From assembly GCA_023228295.1 (NCBI GenBank), contig JALOBP010000016.1, forward strand, positions 1 through 39,179: a stretch of 39,179 nucleotides of DNA. Reading direction: 5' to 3'. This stretch comes from Methanoregula sp. (GTDB lineage Archaea; Halobacteriota; Methanomicrobia; Methanomicrobiales; Methanospirillaceae). The position numbers and the translations under genes are program-made. Position 1 is the first letter of the stretch. Each line of letters begins with the position of its first letter. Under the pieces are notes generated by a model, which saw only the letters and a program-made list of their open reading frames with translations, searched no databases and was not told where the DNA came from. Shown here in pieces: positions 31,101 to 39,179 of this stretch.

Positions 31101-33806
31101 ATGGAGAACAACCGGATGATAAAAAAGAAAAAAAGTCCCGCGGTAAAAAAGGTAAAAAAAGATCCGTTGGCAGCGGATAACTCCGTGGAATTCTATCGTG
31201 TAATTTTTGAGAATTCTGCGATAGCAACTGCAGTCATCGGGACGGACGGGAAATTCCTGCTGGTCAATGCCCGGTTTGAGCAGCTGAGCGGCTACCAGCG
31301 GGACGAGATCGAGGGAAAGAAGAGCTGGACAGATCTGGTTGCGCCGGACAATGTCGAGAAAGTGACGGGATACACAACGGAAATGGCAAAAACTGACGGG
31401 CAGGTGCCTCCCTCCTGTTCGTTCTGCCTGATAACCCGTAATGGGAAGGTACTCCCGATGCTTCTTGCCATAAAACGGATCCCCGGCACACTGCAGGTGA
31501 TCGCGTCCCTGACGGAAAATTCCGTGCGGAAGAAACTCGAAGAGATGCTCCGGGCAACCGAGAGCCGGTACCGGACACTGGTCAATGAAGCCCCCGTTGG
31601 CGTATACCGGAACAAACTGGAAAACCCGGGCAGGTTCCTGTGGGCCAATCCCGCCCTTGTCCGCATGTACGGGTATGATTCCCTTGCCGAACTGCTGAAA
31701 ATCCCGGCCCTCTCTGTTTATGCCAATCCCAAAGACCGGGAATGGTTCATCCATGAACTGGGAATGGAGGGTTCGGTCCATGATTATGAGATCCTGCAGA
31801 AGAAGAAGGATGGAAGCCGGTTCTGGGTACGGATCTCTGCAAAACCGAAGAAAAACCGTGACGGGAAGGTCGAATGGATCGAAGGGACCGTCGAAGACCT
31901 CACTGCAGAGCGGACGGAACGGGAGATGGGGGGACTGAAAAACCGGCTCGCAAGCGCAGCATTTGATTCATTGGCCGGTGTCGGCGTCTGCACAACCGGC
32001 CCTGACGGGACAATTACTCTGATGAACCCGGGCATGGAGCAACTGACCGGTTATACCGCAGATGAACTTGTCGGGAAACAGACACCGCTTTTCTTTCATT
32101 ACGAGCCCGAACTGATCGCCCGGAGCCGCCACATCTCCGAAGAAGAAGGGCACCCGGTTTCCGGTTTTGAGATCCTGAGCCATCCCTTGGAGCTGGCGGG
32201 TTTCGATGAGCGTGAATGCACATATGTCCACAGGGACTCACGACTGATCCGCGTCATTCTTACCATTGCGCCGCTCGTGGCAGATGGCGGGGAACAACTG
32301 GGATACATTCTCTCCGCAAAAGAGATCTCTGAAACGAGACGGCTGGAAGAGGCATTCAGGACCTCGTTCCTCCAGATGTCCGGTGTCATCTATAACCTTC
32401 CCGACGCCACATTCGCCATCGACAATGAAGGTAAGGTCATTGCATGGAACCGGGCCATGGAGTATACTACCGGGGTCAAAGCGGTTGATATACTGGGGAA
32501 GGGCAATTACGAGTACGCGCTCACGTTCTATGGATCGAGACGCCCGATGCTCATCGATCTTATAACGGAATGTGATGACGGAATCCAGGAATGGGGGTAT
32601 TGCGCCATACGGAGGAAAGGGAATGCTGTTGTGGCCGAGACCCCAACCACGGATGCAGATAATAACAGCCGGATCATCTGGTGTCTTGCCGCACCAATCT
32701 TTGATGCCGGGGGCGACCGTGTCGGCGCCATCGAATCCCTTGCCGATATTACCAAGAGCAGGAAACATGAAACCGCCCTTGAAGAATCGGTCCTGAAATT
32801 ACACGAGATCCTCGATAATACCGGGGCGGCGATGGTGATCATCGAGGAGGATAACACGATCTCCTACATCAACCCGGAGTTCGGGAGAATTCTCGGTTAC
32901 GTGCGGGACGAGATCGAGGGGCAGAAGTAATGGATCGAATTTGTTGTCCCGGAAGATGTCCGCATCCTGCAGAAGCACTGGAATAAAGAAATCCTCCAGG
33001 GGGACGGCCCGGCCCGGTTCGAAGTGCGGTTTATCCGGTGGGATGGCGGGGTCAGGAATGCCTTACTTACGGTCAACCGGATTCCCGGAACTCAAAAGAT
33101 CGTGGTTGCCATCATGGATATCACGGATAAGATCCGGGCAGAGACCGCAGTCCAGATGGCCAACCGGAAGATGAATTTCTTAAACGGGATCATCCGGCAC
33201 GATATCCTTAACCAGCTCACGGTGCTGAAAGGAAACCTGGAACTGGCAAAAGAATATAATACCGATCCGGCCCAGTGCAGGGTTCTTGATACGGAGATAA
33301 CCGCAACGGACGCCATCCAGTCGCTCATTACATTTACCCGGGATTACCAGGATATCGGCATTGAGCTGCCTGAATGGCAGGACACAAAAAAGACGGTCAT
33401 GAAATCCTGTGCAGGGATACGGTTTGGGGAGATCACCCTGTCGGTTGAGATGGAGGGGGTTGAGATCTATGCAGACCGTCTCCTTTCAAGCGTGTTCTTC
33501 AACCTTATACAGAATGCAATCCATCATGGCAAAAAGACCACGTGCATCCGGATCTTCTGCGAGGAGTCATTTGAGGAACTGCATGTGGTCTGTGAAGATG
33601 ACGGGGTGGGTGTGCCCCCTGAAGCCAAGGAGAAGATATTCAACCGCCAGTTCTTCAGCCAGACCGGTCTCCAGATGTACCTTGTACGGGAGATCCTCTC
33701 GATCACCGGTATTACCATTCGCGAGACCGGGATCTGCGGTACGGGTGCCTGTTTCGAGCTTCGCGTCCCAAAAGGCGGGTACCGGTTCATTACAGTGCAG
33801 CAGTAA
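31101..33806 (+). pseudogene. Multi-PAS sensor histidine kinase interrupted by one in-frame TAA stop
   Basis: Two open stretches, 31101-32930 (609 codons) and a downstream part running to 33806, are in the same frame and together spell one cytosolic kinase of about 900 residues. The order is PAS1 (about 30-140), PAS2 (150-275), PAS3 (290-410), PAS4 (425-555), PAS5 (565-690, cut by the stop at 32928-32930), then DHp with H in IIRHDILNQL, N box NLIQNAIHHGK and G1 CEDDGVGVP. PAS1 reads EIEGKKSWTDLV where PAS5 reads EIEGQK-stop-WIEFVV, so the stop replaces a serine; TCA to TAA is one base. Reinitiation at 33024 could yield a 260-residue kinase core. The start may instead be ATG 31116, 25 bases after a TTTTTTTAAAG box. 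Confidence 0.8.
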
Positions 33807-33940
33807 TCCGTGCGTTCAGCCAAGTCCTTAATCATACAGCCCAGGGCCACACGAGGCAGGATCCATGAGGATGGGCAGGAAAAAAGGATAAACACCATCC
33901 GGATCGCACATCTTTTCGGTTTAGAGAGATAACGATTGGT

Positions 33941-34795
33941 ATGATGCGAGCAGATCCAGTCCCGGTTATTCTTGTTCACGGGTGGAACAGCCATCCCGGG
34001 GCATGGAAACAGCTCATTTCACGTCTCGATGCCGTGAAAATCCCCTATGCCCGGTTTGACCATTCCGGGATGGGCAACAAGCATCTCGAAGAGATCGCAA
34101 GAGCGCTTAGCAGGTATATTGCAGCATGGCGGGACGAGACCGGTTATTCCGGCCCGATCGATATTGTGTGCCATTCGATTGGCACCTGCATCACCCGGTA
34201 CCTTCTCGAGGTTATTGACGGGGAGAGTAAGCAGGAGAGGGTCCGGCAGCTGATCGGTCTTGGTCCACCCAACACCGGCTCGGCTCTTGCCGAACTCTTC
34301 GTTCACCCGGTCCATGGGCCGGCAATTCTCAACCGGCTGACCGGGATCTTCGTACCAACGGGATATGATCCGGCCGCTGATGCAATGGTGCAGGATGTAC
34401 GCCCGAAAAGCGAGTTCATGGAAAAACTCCGTGCAGCGGGGATACGTCACGATATCACCTACCGTATTATCGTGACTGCCAATCCGGAGGGAGTGCCGGA
34501 ATTCTTCCCGTGGTTTGAGGGAAAGACATGGGAGATGTCCGATATGAAGGAGTTCCGTCAGACGCTCGAAGGGGACGGTATCGTTGCCCATGCTGAATCT
34601 CTCCTGCCGGGGATCTCAATGGACATCATCCCCCTGTCTCCGCAGGGTGAAGGAGACCTGCCCCCGGCGAGCCAGTACTGCCACATCAGCATGACAAAAA
34701 ACCCCCGGGTTAACGACCGGATCATGGTCTACCTGACGGATTGCAAATCCTCAAAAAAACCGGATGGCACTGAGCGATGCCGGCTACCGGGATAA
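33941..34795 (+). CDS. Alpha/beta hydrolase, lipase-like
   Basis: A 284-residue soluble alpha/beta-hydrolase. ILVHGWNSHPGAW (10-22) is the oxyanion-hole strand and loop, and the nucleophile serine is S79 in VCHSIGTCI, a variant of the GxSxG elbow with cysteine in place of the first glycine. The following ITRYLLE helix and QLIGLGPPNTGSALAEL resemble triacylglycerol lipases and acyltransferases of the PGAP1/LipA type. The catalytic aspartate may be that in LEGDGIVAHAESLLPG (about 208-223), where a histidine also occurs. No signal peptide. Substrate unknown. It stands alone between the broken kinase gene and the DUF2178 gene. Confidence 0.85.
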   Translation: MMRADPVPVILVHGWNSHPGAWKQLISRLDAVKIPYARFDHSGMGNKHLEEIARALSRYIAAWRDETGYSGPIDIVCHSIGTCITRYLLEVIDGESKQERVRQLIGLGPPNTGSALAELFVHPVHGPAILNRLTGIFVPTGYDPAADAMVQDVRPKSEFMEKLRAAGIRHDITYRIIVTANPEGVPEFFPWFEGKTWEMSDMKEFRQTLEGDGIVAHAESLLPGISMDIIPLSPQGEGDLPPASQYCHISMTKNPRVNDRIMVYLTDCKSSKKPDGTERCRLPG

Positions 34796-34813
34796 TGAAA
34801 ATCCCGAATAGTC

Positions 34814-34840
34814 ACATTTTTAGGACAAAATGTATAATAT
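34814..34840 (+). promoter_or_regulatory. Promoter and operator-like palindrome of the DUF2178-HTH pair
   Basis: ACATTTT (34814-34820) and AAAATGT (34827-34833) form a perfect inverted repeat with a 6-base spacer. It runs directly into the TATA box TGTATAATAT (34831-34840), which lies about 23 bases before ATG 34859. A protein bound here would cover the promoter; the HTH regulator encoded downstream is the obvious candidate. Confidence 0.5.
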
Positions 34841-34858
34841 CCTGTACAAAGGGCCCCT

Positions 34859-35305
34859 ATGAAAAAAAACAGCTTTTATGTGCTTACCGGTTGTATTGCG
34901 CTCGTCCTGCTCGCAGTCTTCTGGTATTCGGTCGAGATCCATAATCCCATCCCGATTGAGATTGTATTTGTGGCAGGGATTGCCGTCATCTATTTCGCCC
35001 GCAGGACCGTCACCGATTTGATCGAGGACGAACGCAGCGCAAAGATCACCGAGAAAGCCGCCCTCAGGACGTTTCAGGTATTCTGGGTGCTGTTCTGTGC
35101 ATTCTCAATTGGCGCGGTTATGCAGATCCTGTACATCCCCACATTTCCCCGCGACAAGTTCCTGGATCACCCCCCCGAGATCCTTGGGCCGCGGTTGATG
35201 GGCTATGTCCAGCTTGGCCTGCTCTGCCTGATGATCTTCCTGTACGTCGCGTTCAGGATCTATTATGCCCGGAAATACGGGGACTGGGAAACCGATGAAG
35301 AATAA
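34859..35305 (+). CDS. DUF2178 membrane protein
   Basis: A 148-residue protein with four hydrophobic helices (about 7-23, 31-46, 66-86 and 117-134). The loop VTDLIEDERSAKITEKAALRTFQVFWVL (about 51-78) is the signature I associate with DUF2178, an archaeal family usually encoded beside a small HTH regulator, as here. Its function is unknown; such pairs behave like a membrane partner with its regulator. The gene overlaps the HTH gene by 11 bases, so the two are translationally coupled. Confidence 0.8.
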   Translation: MKKNSFYVLTGCIALVLLAVFWYSVEIHNPIPIEIVFVAGIAVIYFARRTVTDLIEDERSAKITEKAALRTFQVFWVLFCAFSIGAVMQILYIPTFPRDKFLDHPPEILGPRLMGYVQLGLLCLMIFLYVAFRIYYARKYGDWETDEE

Positions 35306-35513
35306 GATCAAGGTATTCCGGGCCATGCACGATCTCACGCAGGAAGATCTCGCACATGCAATCGGCGTTACACGACAGACAATCCTTGCAATAGAGAAAG
35401 GAAAATACGTTCCATCGCTGGATCTTGCGTTCAAGATTGCGCGCCATTTCCAGGTAAATATTGAAGAAGTGTTCCAGTACGATGAACCGTACATGAGTGT
35501 TGACATCGATTAA
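35295..35513 (+). CDS. XRE-family HTH transcriptional regulator
   Basis: A 72-residue DNA-binding protein. The start at ATG 35295 (MKNKIKVFRAMHDLTQEDLA) is preferred to an in-frame ATG at 35265 because family members begin with this strand. Residues 4-58 form the helix-turn-helix (LTQEDLAHAIGVTRQTILAIEKGKYVPSLDLAFKIARHFQVNIEEVF), the YozG/ArsR-like small Xre type. It is coupled to DUF2178 by an 11-base overlap and is probably autoregulated through the palindrome at 34814-34833. A related motif in the promoter at 35655-35690 suggests it may also act on the next operon. Confidence 0.92.
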   Translation: MKNKIKVFRAMHDLTQEDLAHAIGVTRQTILAIEKGKYVPSLDLAFKIARHFQVNIEEVFQYDEPYMSVDID

Positions 35514-35518
35514 TCGTT

Positions 35519-35544
35519 GCCATTTTTCCCATTGGCTTTTTTTT
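35519..35544 (+). terminator. Terminator of the DUF2178-HTH pair
   Basis: A short GCCA/TGGC stem (35519-35536) is followed by eight T at 35537-35544, directly after the HTH stop codon. Confidence 0.65.
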
Positions 35545-35654
35545 AATCATGCGCGGAACCGTCCTGCCGGGTCCGGCCCGGGTCTCATCCGTACAGTACA
35601 GCATGCTGTTTTTCCCGGTTGTTTCCAGATTGTAAAACAAGATACCAAAAAAAA

Positions 35655-35690
35655 ACTTTATAAGTTACAAAATGTAAAAAACACATTACA
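35655..35690 (+). promoter_or_regulatory. Promoter of the surface-protein ABC operon, with shared ACAAAATGTA motif
   Basis: ACTTTATAAG (35655-35664) is a TATA box; ACAAAATGTA (35667-35676) follows at once and is repeated inverted in part as CACATTAC. The same 10-mer occurs at 34825-34834 in the HTH promoter. A leader of about 80 bases precedes ATG 35767, which has an AAGGAGAA ribosome site. Nothing else is seen in the gene-free stretch 35545-35654. Confidence 0.5.
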
Positions 35691-35766
35691 ATTTGAATTG
35701 ATTTCAATACACGGATCCGTAGAAGATCCCTGGTTGACAGGAAATTCCAGTCCATAAGGAGAATGT

Positions 35767-37071
35767 ATGAAGATCCAATGCATTATTGTGAGCATTCTGC
35801 TCCTGCTGTCCAGCGTTTCTGCTGTAAGCGCTGCGTCGCTGTCCGGAAATACCGTATCGGTGACCGATCCCCGTGATGCTGCTGCGCTCGTGTATGTTTC
35901 CGGCTATGAAATGAGCCCCGATGTTTTTTACCCTGGTGAGACGGGGACGGTAACCGTCCATGTTACCAATGCAGCAAATACATCGGTGTCAGTTTCCCAG
36001 CCGAACCTGATAAATTCACATATCAAGGTCATCAATGACGCTGCTTTTGCTACTGCAACATCCATTGGCCCGGGAGAGACCATAGATTACAATTTTATCG
36101 TTACCGCCGATGGAAGTGACGGGACATGTTTCCCGCTCTTCACGGTCTCAACAACAGTGTATGGGGCAAACGCGATCAACTCCCAGATCAAGCTCAAGAT
36201 CGATTCCACAGATGTGAGGGCCAGCATTTCAGCCATGCCCGATAACTTCGCGGTGTCCAAGAAAGACAGCGTGAATGTCAGTATCTCCAATCCCCGTGAG
36301 GGGGCGATTACCAATGTCCTCGTGGTTCCTGAAGTCGATGGCGCACGGGTTTTCCCTAAAGAATCGTTTATCGGAACCCTGAACTCCGGTACCTCTGTAC
36401 AGGTCCCATTCTCGATCACACCGGATCATGAGACAGAGGTCACGTTCCATGTCAGGTACATGAACGGGGATAACGAGCATACAACCGATGTCGTACTCCC
36501 GGTTACCATTGATAAAAACAAGAAAGGTGCCGAGATTATCGTGAACAATATCGAGAGTTCGGTTTCGGGGATAACATCAACCCTGAAAGGTGACGTGACC
36601 AACAATGGACTGACAGATGCAAAATCGATCCTTGTCACGGTCGAGAGCCCTGCAACGCCGGTTAATCCGAACCCGGTCTATGCCATCGGCAACCTTGAGC
36701 CCGACGACTTCTCCACCTTTGAAGTGACCTATACCATGACGGGGAACGGAAAGGTTCCCCTGAAGGTGGAATACAAGGATGAAGAGGGCAATGTTTACAC
36801 GGATACATTTACCATCGAGGCAAATGACAACAGTGCATTACCCGGATCAGCTGCATTGAAGGGCGCACCGGCTGGTGCACAAGGCCAGTCACGGGGAATG
36901 TTCGGATCGTTCGGATCCGGCTTTGGCCAGATCCCGGTTACAGAGATCGTCATCATTCTCGTTGCCCTTATCGCCCTCGTCATCGCATGGAGAAAGGGGC
37001 TGTTGAGACCCATAACAGACAGGTTCCGAAAGAAAACCCAGGATGACGATGTACTGCCAAAGGAAGACTAA
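35767..37071 (+). CDS. Exported CARDB/COG1361-like surface protein with C-terminal anchor
   Basis: A 434-residue secreted protein. Residues 1-23 are a signal peptide (IIVSILLLLSSVSAVSAA). The body consists of three immunoglobulin-like segments: about 45-150 (PGETGTVTVHVTNAANTSVSVSQ), 155-255 (KKDSVNVSISNPREGAITNVLVVPE) and 258-352 (VTNNGLTDAKSILVTVESP), similar to CARDB and COG1361 S-layer-associated domains. After a glycine-rich stalk (about 360-385) comes a membrane helix (about 388-405) and a basic cytosolic tail. It is the first gene of an operon with a MacB-like ABC ATPase and permease, so it may be the outside partner of that transporter. Many N-x-S/T sites suit a glycosylated surface protein. 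Confidence 0.85.
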   Translation: MKIQCIIVSILLLLSSVSAVSAASLSGNTVSVTDPRDAAALVYVSGYEMSPDVFYPGETGTVTVHVTNAANTSVSVSQPNLINSHIKVINDAAFATATSIGPGETIDYNFIVTADGSDGTCFPLFTVSTTVYGANAINSQIKLKIDSTDVRASISAMPDNFAVSKKDSVNVSISNPREGAITNVLVVPEVDGARVFPKESFIGTLNSGTSVQVPFSITPDHETEVTFHVRYMNGDNEHTTDVVLPVTIDKNKKGAEIIVNNIESSVSGITSTLKGDVTNNGLTDAKSILVTVESPATPVNPNPVYAIGNLEPDDFSTFEVTYTMTGNGKVPLKVEYKDEEGNVYTDTFTIEANDNSALPGSAALKGAPAGAQGQSRGMFGSFGSGFGQIPVTEIVIILVALIALVIAWRKGLLRPITDRFRKKTQDDDVLPKED

Positions 37072-37098
37072 CCCTGTTTTTTCTGGCAGGTTATTCCT

Positions 37099-37779
37099 AT
37101 GACAGCAGTACCGGTCATCGAACTGGCCGATGTGACAAAGATCTATCCACTCGCTTCCGGCGACGTGGTCGCACTCGACCATCTCTCCATAAGGATCGAT
37201 AAGGGGGAGTTTGTCGCCATCATGGGGCCCTCGGGCTCAGGCAAGTCCACCCTCCTCAACCAGATCGGTGGGCTTGACGTCCCAACTTCAGGAATCCTCC
37301 GCATCACCGGCAAGAATATCCGACAGATGTCCGATGAGGAACTCACGAATCTCCGGCTCAATGCCATCGGCTATATTTTCCAGAAGTTCAACTTAATCCC
37401 GCTCCTCTCCGCGTACGAGAATGTCGAATACCCATTCATCCTCAAGCACCGGTGCAATGATGACACCGGACGGGTCAGCCAGCTGCTCGCCGGGGTCGGC
37501 ATCAACCGGCGTATGGCCGAGCACAAACCGGCCGAACTCTCGGGTGGACAGCAGCAGCGGGTCGCAATAGCACGGGCGCTCGTCAACGATCCCGACATTC
37601 TTCTCTGTGACGAGCCGACCGGCAACCTCGATACGAAGACCGGCGCCCAGATCATGGAGATGCTCACTGCCCTGCACAATCAGGGCAGGACGGTCATCAT
37701 CGTCACCCACGACCCGTCGGTCGGGGCACAGGCGGAACGGATTATACGGATCAAGGACGGGAAGGTGGAGGAACCATGA
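37099..37779 (+). CDS. ABC transporter ATPase, MacB/LolD family
   Basis: A 226-residue ATP-binding subunit. Walker A GPSGSGKST at 43-51, Q-loop glutamine at 95 (YIFQKFNLIP), signature LSGGQQQRVAIARAL at 147-161, Walker B ILLCDEPTGNLD at 167-178 and the switch histidine in VTHDP near 206 are all present. The short length and the FQKFNLIP segment are typical of the MacB/LolD/FtsE type, which drives mechanotransmission rather than classic import. Its stop overlaps the permease start by four bases, and it begins 27 bases after the surface protein gene. Confidence 0.95.
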   Translation: MTAVPVIELADVTKIYPLASGDVVALDHLSIRIDKGEFVAIMGPSGSGKSTLLNQIGGLDVPTSGILRITGKNIRQMSDEELTNLRLNAIGYIFQKFNLIPLLSAYENVEYPFILKHRCNDDTGRVSQLLAGVGINRRMAEHKPAELSGGQQQRVAIARALVNDPDILLCDEPTGNLDTKTGAQIMEMLTALHNQGRTVIIVTHDPSVGAQAERIIRIKDGKVEEP

Positions 37780-38993
37780 AGAAAGATATCATCCTCCAGC
37801 TCTCGCTCCGGAGTATCCGGCTTAATTTTCTCCGTTCGCTGCTCGCGGCCATCGGCATTGTCATCGGCGTTGTCGCCATCTCGTCCATGGGCATGATGGG
37901 GGCAAACATGACGATGTCCGTCACCGAAGAGCTCTCGGCAATGGCCAACGTGCTGGTTGTAAAACCGGATTCCGGAGGTGGTGGCGGGGGGATGATGGGC
38001 GGACCCGGCGGAAGTTCCAGTTCCAGCGATGATGATTATATCAGCAAGGAGCAGTTTGAGGATATTGAACGGGTAGCCGGGAAATACGGCATGGTTTATC
38101 CGCTCTACCAGGAATCCAGGACAATTGAGGTAGGGGATAACGAGGGCCGGGCAACCATCTACGGCATGCGGGACGAGGACATGGCAACAGTTCTTACCGT
38201 AGAGGAAGGTGCACTCCCGAAAACATCGAGCTCGGTGGTTGTCGGGCCTTCATTTGCCGAACGCCACGAGCTGACCATCGGGAGCCGCATCACCATTGGC
38301 GATGAAGATAACAATGAGACGGTTCAGAAGGTCCGTGTCGTTGGGATCCTTGAGGAGAAGGGCATGTCCATGGATATCAATACGGATAACGCCATTGTCA
38401 TGCCCGAGAAGTCCTATGTCGGGATGTTCGGAGGAGAAGGCAAGTATACGCAGGTCAACGTCATCCTCAACGACATCAGCGATGCAGACACGGCCACCGA
38501 GACCATCGAAGACAAGCTGAACCGCAAGGAGGACGAGGTGGCCGTGCAGGACAGCAGCAGGATGATGGAGAGCATCACGTCAACGGTCAGCACCATGACG
38601 ACATTCGTCATGGCAATTGCCGGCATCTCGCTCCTGGTTGCCGCGACCTCGATCTTCAACGTGATGATGATGTCGGTGACCGAACGGATCCGGGAGATCG
38701 GTATCCTGCGCAGCATCGGCACGCAGAAAGGCGAGGTGCTCCGGATGTTCATCTACGAAGCGGTGATCCTCGGACTTGTCGGCGCCGTCATCGGGGCGAT
38801 CATGAGCCTCATATTAGGCTGGCTCGTGGTGCTTGCCATGGTCGGCACAACAGAGTATTTCTTCACGTACCAGAGCCTGATCTATGTCCCGGTATCGATG
38901 GCAATCGGGATTGCCATCTGCATCTTCTCGGGGGTTTACCCGGCATGGCGGGCGGCAAACCTCGACCCGATCGAAGCACTGCGGGCGGACTGA
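37776..38993 (+). CDS. ABC transporter permease, MacB/FtsX family
   Basis: A 405-residue membrane protein with the MacB/FtsX fold: one N-terminal helix (about 21-41), an extracellular MacB-core domain (about 43-265), and three C-terminal helices (about 275-300, 322-345 and 363-392) ending YPAWRAANLDPIEALRAD, the standard FtsX tail. The extracellular domain has an unusual low-complexity insert of glycine, methionine, serine and aspartate at residues 66-87. Family members pump out or move lipoproteins, peptides or toxins; the substrate here is unknown. Together with the ATPase and the anchored surface protein it forms a complete three-part system. Confidence 0.93.
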   Translation: MKKDIILQLSLRSIRLNFLRSLLAAIGIVIGVVAISSMGMMGANMTMSVTEELSAMANVLVVKPDSGGGGGGMMGGPGGSSSSSDDDYISKEQFEDIERVAGKYGMVYPLYQESRTIEVGDNEGRATIYGMRDEDMATVLTVEEGALPKTSSSVVVGPSFAERHELTIGSRITIGDEDNNETVQKVRVVGILEEKGMSMDINTDNAIVMPEKSYVGMFGGEGKYTQVNVILNDISDADTATETIEDKLNRKEDEVAVQDSSRMMESITSTVSTMTTFVMAIAGISLLVAATSIFNVMMMSVTERIREIGILRSIGTQKGEVLRMFIYEAVILGLVGAVIGAIMSLILGWLVVLAMVGTTEYFFTYQSLIYVPVSMAIGIAICIFSGVYPAWRAANLDPIEALRAD

Positions 38994-39020
38994 CCCCCCG
39001 GTCGTTCCCTTTTTTACCAA

Positions 39021-39030
39021 TATATTAATA
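39021..39030 (+). promoter_or_regulatory. TATA box of the last gene
   Basis: TATATTAATA is centred 28 bases before ATG 39054, implying a leaderless transcript. Confidence 0.55.
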
Positions 39031-39053
39031 TCCGGGATCTGCGATGTGGTACT

Positions 39054-39179
39054 ATGATAACCAAGAAAGAGTTCGCAGATGGCATCTACAACGTCCTGAC
39101 GCCATTCGACCTCTACGAGAAGATGTCCAAGATTATCACGCCGGAAAAACTGCCGGGGGTCTTCATCAATTACGGGAAT
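39054..39179 (+). CDS. Start of an unidentified protein, truncated by the window end
   Basis: The first 42 codons are visible: MITKKEFADGIYNVLTPFDL, then YEKMSKIITPEKLPGVFINY and GN. The frame is open to the end of the window and starts at the right distance from a TATA box. The fragment is soluble and mixed helical; I cannot name a family from it. An out-of-phase ATG at 39044 is not favoured. Confidence 0.65.
   Translation, partial: MITKKEFADGIYNVLTPFDLYEKMSKIITPEKLPGVFINYGN

Noticed and set aside
30926..31111. An in-frame upstream extension of the RuBisCO gene by 62 codons
   Set aside because: It would run through the promoter region, its residues do not resemble RuBisCO, and a GGAG ribosome site supports ATG 30925.
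32928..32930. Possible recoded stop codon in the kinase gene
   Set aside because: The codon is TAA; pyrrolysine uses TAG and selenocysteine TGA, and no SECIS-like structure was noticed.
1..39179. CRISPR arrays, rRNA genes, insertion sequences or prophage genes
   Set aside because: No regularly spaced direct repeats, rRNA-like sequence, transposase or phage genes were seen.

Overview
The window is chromosomal DNA of a methanogenic archaeon, most likely order Methanomicrobiales (Methanoregula-like). This rests on gene content: Ftr (methanogenesis from CO2), CofE (coenzyme F420), a form III RuBisCO, an archaeal beta-type proteasome gene next to the termination ribonuclease aCPSF1/FttA, Sec61-beta, DUF1922 and DUF2769 proteins, TATA-box promoters with short or absent leaders, and a tRNA gene without an encoded CCA end. 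The genus is an inference.

Layout. 1-1620: end of a three-gene sensory module (GAF-like sensor, degenerate DHp-like coiled coil, RecA-like protein without a P-loop). 1620-2590: an RNA-like repeat element and an apparently frameshifted hypothetical gene. 2.6-10.97 kb: M20 peptidase, then minus-strand genes for a TPR surface protein, an MFS carrier, FttA, proteasome beta, a CBS-USP pair and an amidohydrolase. 11.0-14.1 kb: secG, cofE, a DUF1922 protein, ftr and a 5-formyl-pterin cyclo-ligase. 14.1-20.0 kb: MFS drug exporter, PAS histidine kinase, BaiN-type flavoprotein, TPR lipoprotein and a solitary Dam-type methylase. 20.0-29.3 kb: a tetrapyrrole locus (cobA, hemC, hemL, hemB, then hemA and precorrin-2 dehydrogenase) interrupted by a flavoprotein, a DUF2769 protein, a lipoprotein, a nitroreductase and two RNA-like repeat copies. 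29.4-31 kb: tRNA-Gly and form III RuBisCO. 31-39.2 kb: a multi-PAS histidine kinase gene broken by one in-frame stop, a lipase-like hydrolase, a DUF2178-HTH pair, a MacB-like ABC operon with a surface protein, and the start of one more gene.

How the genes work together. The tetrapyrrole genes lead from glutamyl-tRNA to precorrin-2 and sirohydrochlorin, which supply F430, corrinoids and siroheme; hemD is not visible. PsmB and FttA form a protein and RNA turnover operon. Ftr and the cyclo-ligase lie together and both act on formyl-pterins. The HTH regulator and the ABC operon share a 10-base promoter motif.

The most unusual signal is a family of intergenic elements of about 140 bp (two good copies, two degenerate). 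The good copies align from a TATA-like box to a GC-rich 3' hairpin, and paired bases change together between copies. They look like an undescribed small RNA family, although a mobile repeat is not excluded. All motif and alignment statements come from reading by eye; no database or folding program was used.
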